From Algoriphagus mannitolivorans DSM 15301 (GTDB lineage: Bacteria > Bacteroidota > Bacteroidia > Cytophagales > Cyclobacteriaceae): a DNA stretch of 64,000 nt. Positions 39,017 through 49,109 of this stretch are shown here, piece after piece. A program made the translations under genes and the position numbers. The stretch is taken from the NCBI RefSeq assembly GCF_000429425.1, contig NZ_KE386902.1, positions 175,481-239,480 of the forward strand. Reading direction: 5' to 3'. Position 1 is the first letter of the stretch. Every line of letters starts with the position of its first letter. A model generated the notes under the pieces. That model made no database searches, was not told the origin of the DNA, and was given only the letters and a program-made list of their open reading frames with translations.

Positions 39017-39234
39017 GAGTAATATTTGGGTTTATTTTAGATTATAAACCTTAAGATGAGAATTAGGTTTGGCAGTACCAAATAGGCTAAATCCGATGAA
39101 AATTTTGAAAATTTCTAAGAACTCAAGTTTTTGATTCTACGAATCCAACAGAAAATTCTTTTTTTATTTTAAAAACGGGTAAAGACCCATTATTCCTTAT
39201 TTTAGGAAGGTTTTGATTTTAATCAGCATACTAA

Positions 39235-41169
39235 ATGAGAGCAGCAGGATTTACGTTTTTGTTTGTCGTATTGATCACGATTTTCTCTTTTGGCCAAAGC
39301 CCAAGACAAATTATCGATAGTTTACTTATACGGGTTCAGGAACCACTTTCCCCAGATCAACTGGCCAATATGTATGGTGAGCTGGGCTGGCAGTATGCTA
39401 GTATCAATCTAGATTCAGCGATTTATTTTGGAAAATTGGCAGTGGAAAAGGCTGAATTAGCAGGTGATCCGAAAATTTTGGCTCAGGCTTTTTCAGATTT
39501 GGGTAGTGGGATTTTGCAAAAAGGAGATTTGGATGAATCTAAAATTCTCTACCTAAAGTCCCTTAGACTACGAGAGGAAATTCAAGATTCTTTGGGTATG
39601 GCCAAATCCTACAATGCGCTTGGATTCATTCATCAAAGGAAATATGAATCGGATTCTGCGATAAAGTACTTCCTATTAGCATTGCCTATTTTTCAAAAAT
39701 CCGATGCCCAGTTAAGTGCTGCCACTGTTTTGAACAATTTAGGGGTGATCTACCAGAATTTATCAAATTATGAAAAGGCAAAGGAAGCCTATGAGGAATC
39801 GACTGCCATTCGAGAGGAATTGGGAGATTTTCGAGGCGCAATTGCCTCGTACAATAACCTGGGTACGGTCTATAAATATTTAGGTGATTTTGAAAAAGCA
39901 GAGTCATTTTTCCAAAAGGCCATAGCTAAAGCAGTGGAGTTGGGAGACCTGATGAATCAAGCTGTTTCCTATCGGATTTATGGTGCATTTTTAATGGAAA
40001 AAGGAGATCTGGATGACTTGGAGGAAATAGCGAGAAAAGGACTTCAGGTCGCCAAAGAGGTGAATTCTCAGTATGATGTGGCAGCCCTTGAGCATGCTTT
40101 AGGTGTGGCTCTGAATGCTCAAGGCAAATTCATGGATGCCAAAGGATATTTACTTTCTGCTGCATCTAGCTTCCAGGCCCAAGGTTCTGATGAGGATGCC
40201 ATGTTTCCCTATTTTGAATTGATTTCGGTTTATGCAGCCATTGGGATGCCTGATAGCTCACGTCACTACGGCAACCTTTACCAGCAAAGCCTAAGGTCTA
40301 AATTGGAAAAAGAGTCCAAAGAACTGGTAACTGAACTTCAAACCAAGTACGAAACCGAGAAAAAAGATCGGGAAATTGCCGAGCAGCAATTAGCCATCCG
40401 GAATAAAAACCTCCAGCTTTATGGGAGTTTGATTTTAGCTTTAGCGCTCGGGATTTTGGGCTATTTACTTTACCGTCAGCAAAAACTGAAAAATCAGCAG
40501 CTCAAACAGGAGGCAGAATTGAAGGCTGTTTTGGCCCAATTGGAAACTCAAAACAAACTCCAGGAGCAGCGACTGCTCATCTCCAGAGACCTTCATGACA
40601 ATATCGGAGCCCAGTTGACTTTTATAATTTCTGCGATCGAAAACCTGAAGTTTTTTGAGCCAGTCAAGGAGCAGCTGAACCAGCGCTACGATTCCATTGC
40701 CAGCTTTACCAAGCAAACCATCACCGAACTACGGGATACCATCTGGGCCATGAACAGCGGGCAGGTGACTTGGGAATCCTTGGCAGGAAGAGTTCAGGAT
40801 TATTTACAAAAAGCTAGACAGTCTTCGCCAGGAATTCAATTCGAGTTTTCCATAGCCGATTCGATCCAGAAAGACTCTACTCTTGGTTCCGCAGAAAGTA
40901 TTCAGGTGCTGAGAATTATCCAAGAGGCGGTTCAAAATGCCGTCAAATATGCTGAAGCAAGTTCTATAAAAGTGGAGGTCAATCAGGAAAATGGAGAGTA
41001 CCAAGTTTCTATTCAGGATAATGGAAAAGGATTCGAAGAATCTGAAATTACCCCAGGAAATGGACTTTACAACATGCGCAAGCGAGCAGAGGAGTTGGGG
41101 GGAGTATTGGAAATATCCTCCAATCCCGGAAATGGTACCGTGATTCTCCTTATTTGGGATGGAGAATAG
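39235..41169 (+). CDS. Tetratricopeptide-repeat sensor histidine kinase
   Basis: A 644-residue sensor kinase. A signal peptide precedes a periplasmic region of about 300 residues with repeated TPR units (for example YNNLGTVYKYLGDFEKAESFF). A coiled coil and a transmembrane helix (about residues 392-412) come next. The HisKA_3 phosphoacceptor His454 (SRDLHDNIGAQL) is followed by a GHKL ATPase with N box QEAVQNAVKYA and G box DNGKGF. This type usually pairs with a LuxR/NarL response regulator, but none is adjacent. The next gene encodes a small membrane coiled-coil protein. Confidence 0.92.
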   Translation: MRAAGFTFLFVVLITIFSFGQSPRQIIDSLLIRVQEPLSPDQLANMYGELGWQYASINLDSAIYFGKLAVEKAELAGDPKILAQAFSDLGSGILQKGDLDESKILYLKSLRLREEIQDSLGMAKSYNALGFIHQRKYESDSAIKYFLLALPIFQKSDAQLSAATVLNNLGVIYQNLSNYEKAKEAYEESTAIREELGDFRGAIASYNNLGTVYKYLGDFEKAESFFQKAIAKAVELGDLMNQAVSYRIYGAFLMEKGDLDDLEEIARKGLQVAKEVNSQYDVAALEHALGVALNAQGKFMDAKGYLLSAASSFQAQGSDEDAMFPYFELISVYAAIGMPDSSRHYGNLYQQSLRSKLEKESKELVTELQTKYETEKKDREIAEQQLAIRNKNLQLYGSLILALALGILGYLLYRQQKLKNQQLKQEAELKAVLAQLETQNKLQEQRLLISRDLHDNIGAQLTFIISAIENLKFFEPVKEQLNQRYDSIASFTKQTITELRDTIWAMNSGQVTWESLAGRVQDYLQKARQSSPGIQFEFSIADSIQKDSTLGSAESIQVLRIIQEAVQNAVKYAEASSIKVEVNQENGEYQVSIQDNGKGFEESEITPGNGLYNMRKRAEELGGVLEISSNPGNGTVILLIWDGE

Positions 41170-41229
41170 GACTTTTGACGTATAGCAATTGGAGAGGTCA
41201 AAACTTAGCTTTCGAAGAATTTTGAGAAA

Positions 41230-41523
41230 ATGCTGGGTTTTTTGACAGAATCAGTTGGGCTTTTGGTATTGGCGACCCTGGCGCTTGGGCTGTTCCTGTT
41301 TTTTCATTTTTTACTTTTTAAGGAGTATTTAAAAACCAAGCGGATTCATTTTCAAAAGATTACCCAATTGGAAAATTTGATCCAGCAAGAACTTGATCGA
41401 TCCAAAGCCCAATTTTCAGCAGAAAAGCAAATCCATAGGATAAAAGCTGAAACCGATGAAAAATTAGGCTTGATTAAAATCCTTTTGGAGCTGATGAGGA
41501 AGGACGAAAAAAAGGGATCCTGA
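41230..41523 (+). CDS. Small membrane protein with coiled coil
   Basis: A 97-residue protein with one long N-terminal transmembrane helix (about residues 8-30). A highly charged coiled-coil segment follows (QLENLIQQELDRSKAQFSAE). I do not recognise a family. It lies 60 bp after the histidine kinase in the same direction, so it may be cotranscribed and could be a kinase accessory. Confidence 0.6.
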   Translation: MLGFLTESVGLLVLATLALGLFLFFHFLLFKEYLKTKRIHFQKITQLENLIQQELDRSKAQFSAEKQIHRIKAETDEKLGLIKILLELMRKDEKKGS

Positions 41524-41538
41524 TTCTAGGGTCCCTTT
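41511..41538. terminator. Probable bidirectional terminator
   Basis: The arms AAAGGGA (41511-41517) and TCCCTTT (41532-41538) flank a small loop between the convergent coiled-coil protein and M20 peptidase genes. The stem overlaps the last codons of the former. T runs are short. Confidence 0.5.
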
Positions 41539-41557
41539 CGTTTTGGATTGGTTCAGC

Positions 41558-42985
41558 TTAATTAAAATTCTTAATCAACTGATAGCAAAACTGGATGATC
41601 TCCTTGTAGTTTTCTTTTCCGAGTTTCTCATCAATCCCATGAAAGCGCTGCATGGAAGTCGAGTCTAATCGCATGGGATGGAAGCGATAAACCTGCTCGG
41701 ATACCGGATAAAAATACCGAGAATCTGTAGCCCCTCCCACTAGACCAGGTACCACCACAGTCTCAGGATGAAGGCTTCGCATAGTTTTTTCCAGAATTTT
41801 GTAAGGCTCCGCATCTGCGCTGGATACAGGCGGAGGATTGGTCAGGAAGCCAACGGGTTCTACTTGGACCTTATCAGATACGATGCTTTTGATATGGGCC
41901 TGAGTAGATTCAATGGTTTCTCCAGGGAGGATTCTGAAATTGATTGTAGCCTCCGCCACGGTAGGAATCACATTGTTCTTTACCCCTCCATCGATGATCG
42001 TGGGGGCAGTGGTTGTATGAATATTTAATCCTTCCAAAATCTGCTTTTTGAAAAGCCAAGGATTGGCAAAAACCATCCGTATGAAAAATGGCATCTCAGG
42101 TCCAAGGTATTCTAATTGTTGGGGAATCGGGTCGATCATCTTGTATGGAAGCTGGTTGTTTTCCAGATCTACGATTGCCTTAGCCAAAATCCCAATGGTG
42201 TTTTCCTTCGGCGGAGCAGAGCTGTGACCTCCATTGGTTTTGACAATCAGACGAAAGGAAGCAAAACCTTTTTCACCCAGATTGATCATGGCTACTGGGG
42301 ATTTGACTCCGGGCACAAGTCCTTCAGCAATAAATCCACCTTCATCCATAGTCATAGCAGCCTTGATCCCTCTTTCCTTCAAAAGTTCAGCAATTTTTCC
42401 AGCTCCTCTTGGACCACCAACTTCCTCGTCATGTCCCGAAGCAATGTAGATGGTTCGGGTAGGCTGAAATCCCTCAGATAGCAGCTTTTCGACCGATTCC
42501 AATAAGCCCATCAGCGTTCCTTTGTCATCCATGGTCCCTCTACCGATGATGTGTGTGTCCGTGATTCGACCTTCAAAAGGTGGGGCTTCCCATTGATTAA
42601 TGGTCGGCTCGTCCACCGGTACCACATCCTGATGGGACATGAGAATTATGGGTTTCATAGATGGATCAGAACCCTCCCAGGTATAGAGCAGACTGTAGGT
42701 GTTGATTTTTTCCAGCTTGAGTTTGGAGTGGATCAGAGGGAAGGTTTCTTCCAAAAAACTATGAAATCCAAAGAACTCGGCAGAATCGGGTGGGGTATCC
42801 TCATTGAATGAAATGGTTTTGAATTGGATGGCCTTGGATAGGTTTTCAAAAACCTGATCTGAAATGGCGACTTTTTCCACAGGCTCACCATCCACTTGTT
42901 TGGAGCTCATTCGGAGGGTGTTGATTAATAAAATTGCCACAAGTAGAATCACTAGCAGAAATAGACCGAGGAAGAATTTTTTCAT
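41558..42985 (-). CDS. M20 family metallopeptidase, PM20D1-like, membrane-anchored
   Basis: A 475-residue di-zinc peptidase/amidohydrolase with an N-terminal membrane helix (about residues 4-25) that may be a signal anchor. M20 signatures are MSHQDVVPVD (zinc His), GRGTMDDKGTL (bridging Asp) and GHDEEVGGPRGA (catalytic Glu pair). It has the usual dimerisation lid domain. Similarity is to carboxypeptidase S/PM20D1-type enzymes that hydrolyse N-acyl amino acids or dipeptides. It probably acts in the periplasm. Confidence 0.9.
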   Translation of the reverse strand: MKKFFLGLFLLVILLVAILLINTLRMSSKQVDGEPVEKVAISDQVFENLSKAIQFKTISFNEDTPPDSAEFFGFHSFLEETFPLIHSKLKLEKINTYSLLYTWEGSDPSMKPIILMSHQDVVPVDEPTINQWEAPPFEGRITDTHIIGRGTMDDKGTLMGLLESVEKLLSEGFQPTRTIYIASGHDEEVGGPRGAGKIAELLKERGIKAAMTMDEGGFIAEGLVPGVKSPVAMINLGEKGFASFRLIVKTNGGHSSAPPKENTIGILAKAIVDLENNQLPYKMIDPIPQQLEYLGPEMPFFIRMVFANPWLFKKQILEGLNIHTTTAPTIIDGGVKNNVIPTVAEATINFRILPGETIESTQAHIKSIVSDKVQVEPVGFLTNPPPVSSADAEPYKILEKTMRSLHPETVVVPGLVGGATDSRYFYPVSEQVYRFHPMRLDSTSMQRFHGIDEKLGKENYKEIIQFCYQLIKNFN

Positions 42986-43074
42986 GGGTGATGATTTTGT
43001 TGGAAGAGGGAATCCCTTTGTTGATAGTGGAAGTTAAGCAAAAGGTCCAAACTTTTGGGCTTGGACCTTTGTGT

Positions 43075-46000
43075 TTAGTCAAGACTTACATCTTTGGTGT
43101 TATCATCCGGTATCCGGTCGATCAATTTATGATAAGGGTCGATCCCAGCTTTTACTGGAGTACCTTTCACTTTGACTGTAATTGTGGATTGCCCGGGTTT
43201 GATTTTATATTTCTGGACATAGAGAGGATTGGTTCGTGTTTTACCGTTTTCATCTTTGTCCTCAGCTGCGAAAACACCAATATCTATGTAGTCACCCTCA
43301 TAATTCGCATTTTCTTCTCTCCCAGTTTGATCTGCATAAAGCTTTTGGGAGCGAATGCTTAGGGTGATTTCATATTCATCCCCGGGTAGTTTTTTTGCTG
43401 TTACAGATTCAGCCCGGTTGTCATATAGCGTGATTTTATTCCAGGTATCATCCAAGTAATACTTGATGCTGTCAGGAGTTACCTGTTCCAAATGTCGGTA
43501 CAAATCGTAGCTTCCCGGAAATGGTGGGGATTGCTTGAGACCAAATTCTTGGTTGAATGCAAATAAGGCAGAATCCATGGCAGCCTCTCCGATCAGATCT
43601 CTGAGCCCATAGAGGATCAAGCTACCCTTGTTGTACCATTGATAGGGCCTGTTGCAGTTGATGAATACATTTTCCTTTTTGCTTTCATTGGAGCGACCCC
43701 TGAGATAATCGTCCAGTTCATCTTTCAAGAATCTTTTCATATTGTCCTTGCCGTATTTTCTTTCCGAAAGAATCAGAGCTGAATACTCCGCTAAAGCTTC
43801 TGATATCAAGTTTGATCCTCTGGTATAGTTGGGAGTGATCTGGTGGCCCCACCATTGATGAGCAAGCTCATGTGCAGTGACGTAATACACATAATCAAAA
43901 TCATTGGGGTCAGAGAAGTCAGCCACCCAACCGAAACTTTCTGAGAAAGGGACGGTATTGGGAAAAGATTGTGCAAATCCCGCATACCTCGGAAATTCCA
44001 AAATCCGCATTTGACGAAATTGAAAATTGCCATAGGTGGAGGAGAAGTAAGTCAGTCCGTCTTTATAGGATTCTAGAAACCTATCCAAATTATACTTGTG
44101 CTTGGGGTCGTGATAGATTTCTATGGCAATTTTTTGTCCGTCAGGAAGAAAAGCTTCGTCCCGAAGTACCTCATATTCTGCAGAGACGAATGTGAAAAAA
44201 GCCTGAATAGGAGTGTCTTGAATATAGTGGAAATAACGTCTGCCGTTTTCTTCCCATTCTCTTTGCAGGTATCCCGGAGCTACGGCGATTTGGGAGGGAA
44301 TGGTACTCACCACTGCTTCAAACTGGATGAAATCGGCATCATCTGCAAAAAGCAGCGTGCGTTCACCCATTGGATCATGGTGTGGTGGTAAATCCTCTGG
44401 CTTCTCCGGAAGTCCATATTTTCTGCGGTCTTCGTCAGAGGATATTTCTCCACTCGCATCATAGCCGATTTCTGGTATTCCTCCACTGAAGAAGGTTCCA
44501 TTATAAACCAGCTCTCTTCCATATCCTGAATTGGGGAATCCTTTCCGGGTAGATTGACTGATTAAGGTCAAGTGCAGCGTGTCACCCGGCATCATGGTTT
44601 GGGGTAAGGCCGTGATTTTATACCATTCCTGAATAGGTTTTTTACCAAAAATCTGGAAGATTCCGGCCTCCAATTTCAAGGGGAATCGATAGGATAAAGT
44701 ATCTCCATTCAAGACTACTTTGAAATCATCCAATGCGGTTGAGTTGAAATGAATCGAATCAATAGGAGAGCCGGTTTTGTTCACCAACTCTACCTCAGAC
44801 TTGAAGAAGGCACTTCTTTCTTTGGGGAATAAATCGGCTTGAATAGAAACTCGGGTATACTTGGGCTGTGGGATTCCTTCATAGTGCTTCAGCTGGTTTT
44901 CATAGGCTACCTGGAGTTTTTTCGTTTCTTTTTCTGTGAGGTAATCATTCTCATACACTACCGAATGATAGATATAGGCTCCAGAGGCGCAGGCAATTAT
45001 CAGAAACAAAAAGGAAAGTCTCGTGCCGGGGTTCGAGAGCCTGGATTTGGCGGCTTGCCAACGGCTTTTCCAAGAATTTTCCGTCCCCCTGCTAAAGAAA
45101 ATGCTGAAAAATAGGATCAGGAAAAGGCCCCAGGCCGACCAATACAGGTTAAACCAAAACAGGGGTTCGGCAAAATGCCCCAAGCCATTCATGTCACTCC
45201 AGGTATAGCCAGGTTTATAACTGAAGAAAAACAAATTGAAATCATAATTGGCAAGATCCCGAAGGATAATCATCACCAGCCATATTCCAATTGCGGCAGC
45301 ATGGCCGGCAAACTTGTTGTTCACCAGCATGTGGACAGCAAATACCAGCATGACCATCTGCAAATAATCTGGAAGTCCAATGAGGTAAGAATCAATCAGG
45401 TAGACTTTCAGATCATAGTCAAAATATCCCTTAAGGGTCTGGATGATCAAACCCACCAGAATGGGTATGGTGGTTAAAATCAGGCAAATAAAAGCAAGTC
45501 CCAGAAATTTGGAACCAATAACGACACTGTCCTTGACCGGAAAGGTGTCGGTGATGACTGAATATCCGGTGACCTTGTCCCGATGGAGACTTTCACCCGT
45601 AAAAAAGACCAAAATGATGAAAACAAAAAGATTGTAATCGTAGGTTTTGTACTCCATCAAAAAGGAAGTTGAGGGGAAGTTGGGAACGCTGTACAGCGTA
45701 TTTCCGATCCAGAAATCCAGAATCAGAAAAATCAACCCACCCAATAGGATGGAACGGAAATAGACGTCCTTGTAAATGTTTTGAATTTCTATTCGGGACA
45801 GAGTCCAGAGGCTCTTCCATTGGTATTTTTTGGAAAAATCCACGACTGGATTAAGATCTTGAGTCGATAATGGCCCTTGGGATTCGTCCTTAATCTTGGT
45901 TTTCTTCTGTGGAGCTTGGAAAAAATAAGTGAAGCCGAAGCGGAAATAGGCCCCAATAAAAAAAATCAACCCTAGGCCTGACCAAAGCAAACGATTCAAC

Positions 46001-46719
46001 AATAAATTTCCCTCGAGGGGAAGGAAAAAGCTGTTTTGCTCATAAGGGGTTAAATATCGGGTTTGTAGACTGAAGGAGTTCAGTCCGAAAGGGTCCAAAA
46101 GTTGAACCAAATCCTTGTTTTCAATATCCTGTGCCAAAAAGTTGGCCAGGAGATAGAGGATGAAAACCACAATCCCACCAGTGTAAATTGACCGGATATT
46201 CCGGGTGAAAACTATCAGCGAAAAAAACAGCGTGCCCGCCAGCCAAAGATTGGGGAGCAAAAGGGTAAACCAAGGCTGAAAATAATTGACCATCAAATTA
46301 GGCCCATAGCGTTCTGCCTCCGTGCCAAATAGGGGGCCTAGCAAACTTCCCAAATAGATTCCCGCAAGTGCACCTAAGGAAATAAACAAAAGGGTCAGGA
46401 ATGAGCCCCAAAATCTTCCCATGAAATAGCCAAACTTGGTGATGGGATAACTGAAAAGAAAAGTGCCTGTCTTATGTTCGAGATCCCGATAAAGTGGGAC
46501 TCCCATCACCGCAGAAGCTATCAATATTCCGAAAATGGAAATCAGAAGCAGTAAATTCGCAATGATAATGGGGGCATTGTGGAAGACTTTTTCGGAAGCA
46601 GGGGTGCTTCCAAATCCTATCAATAGGAGGGCGGTTACCAGCAACAGGAAGAAGTAAATCCAAGTAGCAGGCCGCCGAAACCTATATTTGAGCTCGAATA
46701 CAAAGATATCCTTAAACAT
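43075..46719 (-). CDS. ABC transporter permease fused to an M1-family aminopeptidase domain
   Basis: A 1214-residue fusion. Residues about 1-600 hold two ABC-2-type permease halves with about 12 transmembrane helices. Residues about 630-1150 form an extracytoplasmic M1 metallopeptidase-like domain with HELAHQWWGHQ near residue 948 and a downstream SEALAEYSAL Glu. The zinc-ligand spacing is HExxH, 19 residues, then Glu. The ATP-binding subunit is encoded just upstream (46729-47616), 9 bp away, completing the transporter. This architecture recurs in Bacteroidota. Whether the peptidase processes or is powered by the transporter is unknown. Confidence 0.9.
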   Translation of the reverse strand: MFKDIFVFELKYRFRRPATWIYFFLLLVTALLLIGFGSTPASEKVFHNAPIIIANLLLLISIFGILIASAVMGVPLYRDLEHKTGTFLFSYPITKFGYFMGRFWGSFLTLLFISLGALAGIYLGSLLGPLFGTEAERYGPNLMVNYFQPWFTLLLPNLWLAGTLFFSLIVFTRNIRSIYTGGIVVFILYLLANFLAQDIENKDLVQLLDPFGLNSFSLQTRYLTPYEQNSFFLPLEGNLLLNRLLWSGLGLIFFIGAYFRFGFTYFFQAPQKKTKIKDESQGPLSTQDLNPVVDFSKKYQWKSLWTLSRIEIQNIYKDVYFRSILLGGLIFLILDFWIGNTLYSVPNFPSTSFLMEYKTYDYNLFVFIILVFFTGESLHRDKVTGYSVITDTFPVKDSVVIGSKFLGLAFICLILTTIPILVGLIIQTLKGYFDYDLKVYLIDSYLIGLPDYLQMVMLVFAVHMLVNNKFAGHAAAIGIWLVMIILRDLANYDFNLFFFSYKPGYTWSDMNGLGHFAEPLFWFNLYWSAWGLFLILFFSIFFSRGTENSWKSRWQAAKSRLSNPGTRLSFLFLIIACASGAYIYHSVVYENDYLTEKETKKLQVAYENQLKHYEGIPQPKYTRVSIQADLFPKERSAFFKSEVELVNKTGSPIDSIHFNSTALDDFKVVLNGDTLSYRFPLKLEAGIFQIFGKKPIQEWYKITALPQTMMPGDTLHLTLISQSTRKGFPNSGYGRELVYNGTFFSGGIPEIGYDASGEISSDEDRRKYGLPEKPEDLPPHHDPMGERTLLFADDADFIQFEAVVSTIPSQIAVAPGYLQREWEENGRRYFHYIQDTPIQAFFTFVSAEYEVLRDEAFLPDGQKIAIEIYHDPKHKYNLDRFLESYKDGLTYFSSTYGNFQFRQMRILEFPRYAGFAQSFPNTVPFSESFGWVADFSDPNDFDYVYYVTAHELAHQWWGHQITPNYTRGSNLISEALAEYSALILSERKYGKDNMKRFLKDELDDYLRGRSNESKKENVFINCNRPYQWYNKGSLILYGLRDLIGEAAMDSALFAFNQEFGLKQSPPFPGSYDLYRHLEQVTPDSIKYYLDDTWNKITLYDNRAESVTAKKLPGDEYEITLSIRSQKLYADQTGREENANYEGDYIDIGVFAAEDKDENGKTRTNPLYVQKYKIKPGQSTITVKVKGTPVKAGIDPYHKLIDRIPDDNTKDVSLD

Positions 46720-46728
46720 AGTGTGGCC

Positions 46729-47616
46729 TTAAATGGTGATTGGATCGACTTTTTGAGAAATGAAGCTGAAGTAAACATCTTCTAAATCTGCAAGAGCCGG
46801 TTCAAACCCATTTCCGGGATGCTCTTCGGATTCCACTCTCAGGCTCAGTTTGCCAGCGATCAGTTTGGTCGAAATCACATGATATTCTTGGCGATATTGA
46901 TTCAATTCCGTTTTGTTTATGGTTTTTTGGTAGATTTTCCCCTGGACCATAGCCAGCCCGTCCTTGGGTTTTCCCTGCATCAAAACCTCCCCCATACAAA
47001 TGATTGCCATTTGTGAGCAAAGGGTATTCACATCCTCCACAATATGGGTGGACAAAATCACAATGGTGTTTTCTCCTATTTCAGAGAGAAGATTGTAAAA
47101 ACGGTTTCTTTCCGAAGGATCCAGTCCAGCAGTAGGTTCATCTACTATGATCAGAGAGGGATTTCCGACCAAGGCTTGGGCGATACCAAAACGTTGCCTC
47201 ATCCCTCCTGAAAAAGTGCCCAAAGCTTTTTTTCTATCCTTATAAAGATTGACTCTATGGAGCAGGGCTTCTACCAGACTTTTCCTTTCGGACTTATTCC
47301 CGATTCCTTTCATCTGGGCAATGTGATCCAGCATGGTTTCCGCATTGATCCTTGGATACAATCCAAAATCCTGAGGCAGATAGCCAAGTCGTTCTCTAAT
47401 GGATTGTTTATCCTTTAAGACATCGATCCCGTCCAAAGTGATAGTTCCGAGGTCAGCATCCTGAAGGGTGGCAATAGTCCTCATCAAGGTAGATTTTCCT
47501 GCACCATTGGGTCCTAAAAGACCAAACATCCCCTGAGGGATCGTGAGGGAAATGTTATTTAAAGCTCTTACCCCATTTGGGTAAGTCTTCGTTAAGTTTG
47601 AAATAATTAATTCCAT
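46729..47616 (-). CDS. ABC transporter ATP-binding protein
   Basis: A 295-residue ABC ATPase. Walker A is GPNGAGKST near residue 36, the Q-loop region is GYLPQDFGLYP, the signature is FSGGMRQR, Walker B is LIIVDEPTAGLDP, and the H-loop is STHIVEDV. It belongs to the CcmA/NatA-like class that energises ABC-2 permeases. It is the obvious partner of the permease-M1 peptidase fusion encoded directly downstream. Confidence 0.94.
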   Translation of the reverse strand: MELIISNLTKTYPNGVRALNNISLTIPQGMFGLLGPNGAGKSTLMRTIATLQDADLGTITLDGIDVLKDKQSIRERLGYLPQDFGLYPRINAETMLDHIAQMKGIGNKSERKSLVEALLHRVNLYKDRKKALGTFSGGMRQRFGIAQALVGNPSLIIVDEPTAGLDPSERNRFYNLLSEIGENTIVILSTHIVEDVNTLCSQMAIICMGEVLMQGKPKDGLAMVQGKIYQKTINKTELNQYRQEYHVISTKLIAGKLSLRVESEEHPGNGFEPALADLEDVYFSFISQKVDPITI

Positions 47617-47827
47617 AGAAACTGGGATAGTGATTTGAAATTGAGATCTCCAAAAAAACGACTTTGGTCAGCTTGATTTTTTTAAGTTAAGTATTTGGTT
47701 TGAAAGGATTTGCATGATTCTGGGATAATTGAACTTTCTTAAACATTAGATGAAGATTTTCTGTGACCGGTGATCCCGGGCAGCGATATTTTTTTTAACT
47801 AGAAATCGAAAACCAAAAGTCCCCCCC

Positions 47828-49093
47828 ATGCGAGCCTTATTCTTAGTTTCCTTATCTAGAACTGTTTCTTTCCTGTTAATTTTGGGCAGTTTCCTGGTCT
47901 TTTCATGTCAGAAAAAGGAGTTCCTCAAAGAATCCGGCCAACTCGAATCTTTTGCAGAAATGGTTCAGGCTGGTGTAAAACCCATCGCATTTGGCCCACC
48001 AATGACTGAAGCTGAAGCTTCACTTTTTAAAGCAGAAGCAGAGAGAATTGCCGGGAAGTATGGATTGGAAATTTGGTTAGAAACCGATTTTCCCGAAACT
48101 GATCTTTTCCCACTTAATGCTACCCAAGGAAAGCAATTCTATATTTTGGGTAATTCTAATTCACTATTAGCATATCAGAGTTGGAAGGATGAAGTGAAAG
48201 GATTGATTTCATCCCAAGCTTATACCAATGATACTCGAAGATCGCTGAGCAGAAGACTGGGAAGATTGCTGGGCTATCCTACTGATCAAACCAATAAACT
48301 ACTCGCAGAAAATTCAGCTTTTCGGGATGTGGAGGACTTTGGAGTTCAGGGAATTTCGGTGCATTGGTATTACCGCGATTTTTCAAAAGCCAAGAGTTTT
48401 TATAGGGAAAAGCTGGGATTAATCCTTAGTTCCGAGACGGACACTTCTGCGACTTTTCAGCTGGCTGGGGATTCCTATTTGGTTCTTCATACACTGGCGG
48501 GTTCTGGTTTTTCAGGCTCAGAACCCAAATCTGTAGCCCTTGCCTTACTCACGGATCAGTTGGAGGGATGGTATCAGCACTTGTTGGAGCATAATGTGAC
48601 GATCAAGTATCCCTTAAAAGTCAAACCGGGAGGCCCTCATGATGGTTTTGTGGCGGTAGATCCAGAGGGGTATTTGTTGGAGTTTGAGGCTTTTTATCAA
48701 CATCCTGAAAATGAAATTCTCATTCCGGAATTGAAGAAGATGAGTCTTTACCCAACTTCTCTTGGAAAGGAATTTTACTTCAAAGCTTCTGTGGTCTGGC
48801 TGTACTATCAGGATATGCTTCCTGCAGAAAACTTTATTCAGGAAAGCATGGGACTCACCAAAAGCGCTGACCAGGGCTGGGCCAAAATTTATAAAGCTTC
48901 GGAAAATGGCTACATCGGATTGGTGGATGGGTTGAGAGGAATGAATACCTTTTCTCCCGAGAAGCTGGTGAAGATTGGTTTGGATTTAGAAAATCCCGGT
49001 CCATGGGAAAATTACCTCAAAGTCAATTCAACCGATTCATTGCGTCTGTCAAGAACTTTCAGGGATGCTGGAGGATATATTTTTAGATTTTGA
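47828..49093 (+). CDS. Lipoprotein with tandem VOC (glyoxalase-fold) domains
   Basis: A 421-residue lipoprotein (lipobox LVFSCQ). An N-terminal region of about 150 residues has unclear fold. A VOC module follows at about residues 175-300 (GISVHWYYRDFSKAKSFYREKLGL, HDGFVAVDPEGYLLEFE). A second, more divergent VOC module occupies about residues 310-421 (ASVVWLYYQDMLPAENFIQESMGL). The second module lacks an obvious full set of metal ligands. Being outside the cytoplasm, it is unlikely to be a lactoylglutathione lyase; the substrate is unknown. It is divergent from the ABC operon. Confidence 0.8.
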   Translation: MRALFLVSLSRTVSFLLILGSFLVFSCQKKEFLKESGQLESFAEMVQAGVKPIAFGPPMTEAEASLFKAEAERIAGKYGLEIWLETDFPETDLFPLNATQGKQFYILGNSNSLLAYQSWKDEVKGLISSQAYTNDTRRSLSRRLGRLLGYPTDQTNKLLAENSAFRDVEDFGVQGISVHWYYRDFSKAKSFYREKLGLILSSETDTSATFQLAGDSYLVLHTLAGSGFSGSEPKSVALALLTDQLEGWYQHLLEHNVTIKYPLKVKPGGPHDGFVAVDPEGYLLEFEAFYQHPENEILIPELKKMSLYPTSLGKEFYFKASVVWLYYQDMLPAENFIQESMGLTKSADQGWAKIYKASENGYIGLVDGLRGMNTFSPEKLVKIGLDLENPGPWENYLKVNSTDSLRLSRTFRDAGGYIFRF

Positions 49094-49109
49094 TTTATTG
49101 GTGGTGTCC

